Origin: Erigeron canadensis
Taxonomy: Eukaryota; Streptophyta; Magnoliopsida; Asterales; Asteraceae
Length of the DNA stretch: 64,000 nucleotides
Direction of reading: 5' to 3'
Assembly (NCBI RefSeq): GCF_010389155.1
Contig: NC_057767.1
Location: forward strand, 22,827,723 to 22,891,722
Notes under the pieces: model-generated
Databases searched by the model: none
Seen by the model: only the letters and a program-made list of their open reading frames with translations
Told to the model about the DNA's origin: nothing
Made by a program: the position numbers and the translations under genes
In this document: in pieces, positions 59,557 through 64,000 of the stretch
How positions within the stretch are numbered: the stretch's first letter is position 1
Layout: every line of letters begins with the position of its first letter

Positions 59557-59570
59557 GGCTCTGATACCAC
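59557..59570 (-). other. Primer binding site of copia element 2
   Basis: On the minus strand: GTGGTATCAGAGCC, one base after the LTR. Initiator-tRNA-Met type. Confidence 0.82.
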
Positions 59571-59571
59571 A

Positions 59572-60220
59572 TGATGGTCCACGAATGCACAACTTATGTT
59601 ATATTTAAATTAGACAAGAAAGTAAATTAGAAGATAACTAACAAGAACAATAACAAGTTCAATTGTAAAATATCAATGCAAGTATAATCATATGTATCAT
59701 TGATTAAATGATGAATACGTGGTCGATCTTACACACTTGACTTACAAGAATACAAATGAACAAAGGTAATTGCTAAGTCTAGACACACTAAAAACTTGAA
59801 CAATTACAAGTGACACACACTTTCAAGGTGACTAACACACTTGATACAATGCGGCTATGTTGCTTTATATAGAGGAAGAATTAGGGCAACACAGCCTTCC
59901 TTTAATGGTGATAGATGGTGGTTGTCAACGTTCCATTGGCTCCTTGTGCTTCCAAGCAAGAGCTTTTGTCTTCTTTACCAAAATGGGTATGAGAGAGAAG
60001 ACCCACGTTTTGGTCCCAACATGTACCTTTACCAAGTAAGGTATGTTACAGTTGGAAGAACCACCATGTGACTCTTGTCTTCATATGGTTTGAATACTTC
60101 CCGCCATGACAAACATTTGGTCAGCATACATCCCGCTGAAAAGAGTCACTGGACTCGCTGAAGACTTGCTGACTATACATGTCAGCGAGTAAGTCTAATC
60201 AGCGAATCCAAGACTCAACA
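59572..60220 (-). repeat. 5' LTR of copia element 2
   Basis: On the minus strand it runs from TGTTGAGTCTTGG (60220) to ...GGACCATCA (59572), 649 bases, with a TATA box (TATATAAAG, plus positions 59863-59871). The first nine bases equal those of the copia 1 LTR, but the rest does not match. No 3' LTR of this family is visible. Confidence 0.75.
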
Positions 60221-61095
60221 GAGTCACGTCAAAAATTAGTGAAAACGAGGTGACTCGATGGATAACTCGAAAAAGGTCTGACTCGTACACCAACTCACGA
60301 TTTTCAGAGTGACTCGGTCCGAGTCGTGGCGACTCGGAAACTCATCCGAGTTTGGATTAAGGTCCGGCATCACTGATTTGTAGCTATTTTTCTATCTCCA
60401 TCAAGAAAAAAACACCTAGTTTACAACTATTTTACTGTCGGCATCATTGTTATGTAGATTAGTTCCGATTATTTCTCTTCTATGGCGTATTTGGACTTCA
60501 AGAATCATCGTCTTTAAGCATTTATGTATGTGAGTGTGGTGATGAAGTGATGTTGCATGTAGATCTATAGCAGATCTTATATTTTTTATATAAATATCAT
60601 AAAGAAAAAAAAAAAGAAATACAAAAGTGGGTGAGAGGATGATGAAATGGCTGCAATAATGCTATGAAAAGTTGCCATAATAATGTCAAACCCCATATTA
60701 TGTGGGCCTTTTATTTTCAGCTTTTATTCTAGACACAATTAGTCCTCCACAGTCCAGCCTAAGTTTAGCCCAATATTAAATCATGTGTATGGTCGTTCAC
60801 ACAATCAATTATTAATTATAGTCTTTTCTTTTCACTTATTTGAATACAGGATCATTAAATACTATTTTGACCCACGGTGGTGTAAATTTGGGAATGAATT
60901 ACATGTCAATAACTCCAAACTAATGCACATGTAATCTTTTAATAAATATAGTATGATAATCAACTAATTTCTTATGTTAAAAGTGTGATTTATTTATATT
61001 ATTTATATATAAATTAAAATATCCCGACTGAGTCGAGTCACGAGTCAAAAAACAAGATTTCGAGTGGAGTCGAAATTTACGAGTCGATAACTATG
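60221..61095. other. Unassigned segment bounded by GACTCG-rich sequence
   Basis: The left part (60221-60360) is dense in GACTCG/CGAGTC (for example 'gtgactcggtccgagtcgtg'), and so is the right part (61025-61085). The middle is AT-rich and non-coding. The two dense ends look loosely inverted, as in a short DNA element, but I cannot fix termini or a target duplication. Confidence 0.4.
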
Positions 61096-63188
61096 GTTAT
61101 CACCATTTCAAAACCAAAAGAAAGAAAACGAAAGTCGGCAGTAGAAAGAAAAAGAAAAAGAATGGCGACGAGCGGCTAGACAAAGAAGAAGAGAGAAAGA
61201 AGAGGAAAAGCATGTTTTGGGTCAAACCAACTATGTCAAATCATTCATAATCAATTATAGGTTTTGATTATCATCTTTTTAAGGTACTATTTCTTAAATT
61301 TATAGTTTGATTAATAGTTATATAAAAATATTTTAGGTCAAGAAAAGGTGGTTGTTTAGGTTCATATTAATTTCTTAGTATCTAGACTCAGCTATGAAGC
61401 ATATATTAAAATTTAGTAAGATTTGAAGATAGTTTTTGTGTCACGTTATGTGTCATAAAAAGTTGAAGAAAAATTATGATTTTGTAAGGTAATGATGAAA
61501 TTATGATAAGTAAGTGAAAATAATTGGCTTGGGAAGTATTGGGCAAAGAAAAATTAGAAAAGGCGACATGTCTAAATATTGATGATTTATATGTATTTGG
61601 TTAATAGGTAACCAAAGATTTCGAGGAATACAAATCTATGCTGTAGCAAGACCACAGGTGAGTATATAGGATTTAAACTGGCAGGTTGATCATATGAGGC
61701 AGATTAAATAATAAATGATTGAGCCGTAACATTGAGTTATGTGGAACCTGGTTATATATGTGTGATCGATTCCATGTAATGAAGCAGTTGGTACTAATAT
61801 AGTAGTAATTGTTATGCAGTCTTGTTTAGTTACGTGATATGGTTTTTGTTAAAATAATGAAGATAAATAAGTCGTAGCAATGAGATTTCTGTTTTGATAA
61901 GATTATGGTAATTAACATGATAATAGAGAAGTTAATGGTAAAATTTGTTGTTATCAATAATATTAAGCTGATAATGTAATGAGCAGAAGCCTTATTATAA
62001 TTGCAAGTTTTAGGTAATGATTAAGCAACTAGAAGATTATTAGCTAGTATTTGCTAGTTTACCATTGTTATTGCCCTTAGATAACGACCATGCCAAAGGT
62101 AGAATCTAGGCCATTGATGTTGTATATTGAAGAATGATTATCACGCTGAATCGACTTATTTGTGAGCTAGATAGCTAAGTAGGTTAGAAATGTGATAGCC
62201 ATGTTGTTATTTGGATTAACAATGTGTTACTTAGATGCTTGGTTTGGCAATTGTGTATGTTATTCAACCACACGTGCTTTAATTGTCATGTGATCGTAGA
62301 ATTGTGTTATGCATGCAGTTATGTGCATCTGGATGTTTTGTTGTGTAAGTGTGTATCCTATGTAATCATACATGCTTTACTTGTTATGTGATTTTTATGT
62401 GATTGTGTAATGTAAATTCAGATATATAAGGATAAGGTGCAGATTTTGTGGATGTAAATTGACGTTGTAGAAGGAAACTATTAAAGAATAGTAGTTAATA
62501 CTTCTATGCATATAGCTGTATTATTTACTTTCTTATGCTTTGATTCAGTGACCCTTTTATATTTAGCAGGCAGAGCTGATTATATGGAGGTTGGCTATAT
62601 ACGTGTAGTCTGGTCCATATAATTGAACAACTAGCAGAATGTATTTGCAAACAATCATGCAGTTTATCTCACGCAATACGATATACACGCAGTTTATATA
62701 ATGCAGAAGGTTAATATATATACACGCAATTTATATAATGCAGAAGGTTAATAGGTTTACTTTCTATATATTCACTTAGCGATGTGCTTATTCCTTTAAT
62801 TATAATGTTGTAGGTTCTTATGGATTTATCGTTAATCATGAGCAATTGGATAGGACGAGTACGGGGAAAGTCATGGCAATGGATGAGTACTTGCCGAAGG
62901 TTTATGCAAATGTTATCTTTAAATTACAGCCGAGTATATTATGTTTGTTACGTTAATAACCCATATTTAGAAACTAAATATGTAATTATCTTTAAGTTGG
63001 TAATGTGGTCATTAAACTGAGTCATGTCAAGTATTTTAGTTTTTTATAAACCAGGTTGTTTTGATTGAAAACTAGCAGGTATTAATTGTTGACATTATGA
63101 TGAGATCATGCCCCGAAACTTTTAATTTGTATATGGTCATTTTAAAACTTAAATGAAGTTTCCCTATAAAAAAAACACGGGCATAATA
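61096..63188 (+). repeat. 3' LTR of the Tekay/Del-like element, 5'-truncated
   Basis: Matches 42604-44834 from GTTATCACCATT to the end GGGCATAATA. It lacks the first 400 bases of the LTR. The 130-bp AACCGA insertion is not present. Deletions near 61705 and 63145 distinguish it from the 5' LTR. Followed by CATAA. Confidence 0.8.
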
Positions 63189-63193
63189 CATAA

Positions 63194-63355
63194 CCCGTAG
63201 AATATAACATTGAATGTTACTTAAAAAAAATTTGCACATGCAAGAAGATGCATACATCCCTTTTACTCATTTCAATAGTTATATAATATTTCATTTAACT
63301 ATATATAATATAGTGTTAACCCGACTGTGCAATGCGCAGCCCACTTTTAGCTAGT
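63194..63355 (+). mobile_element. Helitron-like 3' terminus
   Basis: A hairpin CTGTGC-AAT-GCGCAG (63325-63339, one G-T pair), a short spacer and CTAGT ending at 63355, followed by A. This fits a Helitron 3' end of a different family from the ones at 2684 and 40915. The 5' end was not found; the body between 63194 and the hairpin is short and AT-rich. Confidence 0.45.
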
Positions 63356-63923
63356 ATTATATGATGTAAAAGGAAAGAATATATGGTTTTTATAATATTA
63401 GTTCTTAACACCCATCTTCAGAGTGATGAAACTAAATAGAAATGTTGAGAGAACTTGAATACAAATAAGTTTCTTTAAAAAGCTAATCATTGAAGTTATA
63501 TATAAACATATTCATTACAAGCAACATTTTGTGGAAGCATATTCCAATACAATGAGAACCAGCAGCCTCTTGTCGGCAAAAGAAAAGTTCAATGGTTTGG
63601 GTTACAAAAAGGTATATATTTCAAATAGGAAAATACCCTTAACATACAAACATTACATGAAATTTCCTATTGCTACTCCCAACCACGAGATTAGTCCACC
63701 TGTTTCTCCCACCCAAACGAACACAAGCTAACATCCATTCCCAAATTACACGATTTCGTCATCTGTAATCGCATCAAACTTTAGATGACGAACAAAACTA
63801 TAAAAAACATAAAACTAATATCAACTCAAACCAATATAAAACTCAAGAGATTATAAATTGTCCTTACTACTACAAGCATTCCATAAATGAGCACAGTCCA
63901 AGCTCCAAAACACCATTAAAAAT
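63356..63923. other. Unassigned; possibly 3' UTR of an edge gene
   Basis: No frame I can support. On the minus strand the bases after 63923 look like an ordinary plant 3' UTR (mixed composition, T-rich), consistent with the stub at 63924-63998. Confidence 0.35.
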
Positions 63924-63998
63924 TTAGTCCCCTGTTGCGTCTTCATCAACGAAACTATAGCTCTCTCCGTTCATGGTTCTTAATAAGTAATGCACTAA
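63924..63998 (-). CDS. Possible last codons of a host gene (partial)
   Basis: A minus-strand frame open from the window edge to TAA at 63924-63926: 24 codons ending in MNGESYSFVDEDATGD. The acidic polar tail is protein-like and no repeat signature is present around it. I do not recognise the family. Because it is so short, chance is quite possible. Confidence 0.3.
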   Translation of the reverse strand, partial: LVHYLLRTMNGESYSFVDEDATGD

Positions 63999-64000
63999 TA

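Larger units (their letters stand above)
42201..63188 (+). mobile_element. Tekay/Del-like Ty3/gypsy element, interior replaced by nested elements
   Basis: The left LTR (42201-44834) starts TGTAACACCT, a common start of chromovirus LTRs, and is followed by the primer site TGGTATCAGAGC. A long matching copy lies in the same orientation at 61096-63188. The bases just before the left LTR (42196-42200) and just after the right one (63189-63193) are both CATAA. The right LTR end, GGGCATAATA, matches the left end, GGGCGTAACA, apart from two transitions. So the two copies are best read as the LTRs of one insertion, about 21 kb with later insertions. Only a non-coding internal stub (44849-45790) is left of its own interior. 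Confidence 0.7.

Overview
The window is repeat-dominated nuclear DNA of a flowering plant. Plant-type LTR retrotransposons of several lineages are stacked in nested fashion, with Helitron ends, Mutator-like terminal inverted repeat elements and one nuclear-type tRNA gene. A eudicot with a transposon-rich genome is the safe reading; Asteraceae is only a guess. No complete host protein gene is visible. The only host-gene candidate is a 24-codon stub at the extreme right edge, on the minus strand.

Layout. 1-3726: a Mutator-like element with long inverted repeats (250-1590), an unassigned stretch, a minus-strand Helitron 3' end at 2684, and a small Mutator-type element (2806-3383) with a 9-bp target duplication. 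3732-38364: a SIRE/Maximus-like Ty1/copia element on the minus strand with 1.05-kb LTRs and a 5-bp target duplication (ATAAT). It is inflated to about 34.6 kb by three separate insertions. (i) An Athila-like solo LTR, 7539-15772, duplication ATCCC, itself carries a Tat-type element that has gag and protease but no reverse transcriptase, plus a long antisense gene that appears to contain two introns. (ii) An unrelated 879-bp solo LTR lies at 18182-19060, duplication ATAGT. (iii) A 12.7-kb Athila element lies at 20275-32996, duplication CTTAC. The copia reading frames resume on the far side of each insertion.

38370-42200: AT-rich repeat DNA, a plus-strand Helitron 3' end at 40915, a tRNA-Val(UAC) gene at 41311-41382 (minus) and a degenerate SINE-like stretch. 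42201-63188: I read this as one plus-strand Ty3/gypsy element with 2.6-kb LTRs (Tekay/Del-like start) and duplication CATAA, whose interior has been replaced by other elements. These are a copia LTR that has a primer site on one side and a polypurine tract on the other, with its env-position ORF; a gypsy gag fragment; and a second copia element that has gag, protease and integrase but has lost reverse transcriptase. 63189-64000: another Helitron 3' end, unassigned DNA, and the possible last exon of a host gene.

How the parts work together: within each retroelement, gag makes the particle, protease, reverse transcriptase, RNase H and integrase copy and insert it, and the LTRs supply promoter and ends. 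Nearly every frame here is broken by stops or frameshifts, so this is mostly a fossil deposit. The least ordinary items are the two-intron antisense gene in the Tat-type element, a dispersed 13-bp palindrome (ACTGCGNCGCAGT) clustered in the Athila LTR and around its third ORF, the apparent intron in that ORF, and the copia LTR flanked by internal sequence on both sides.
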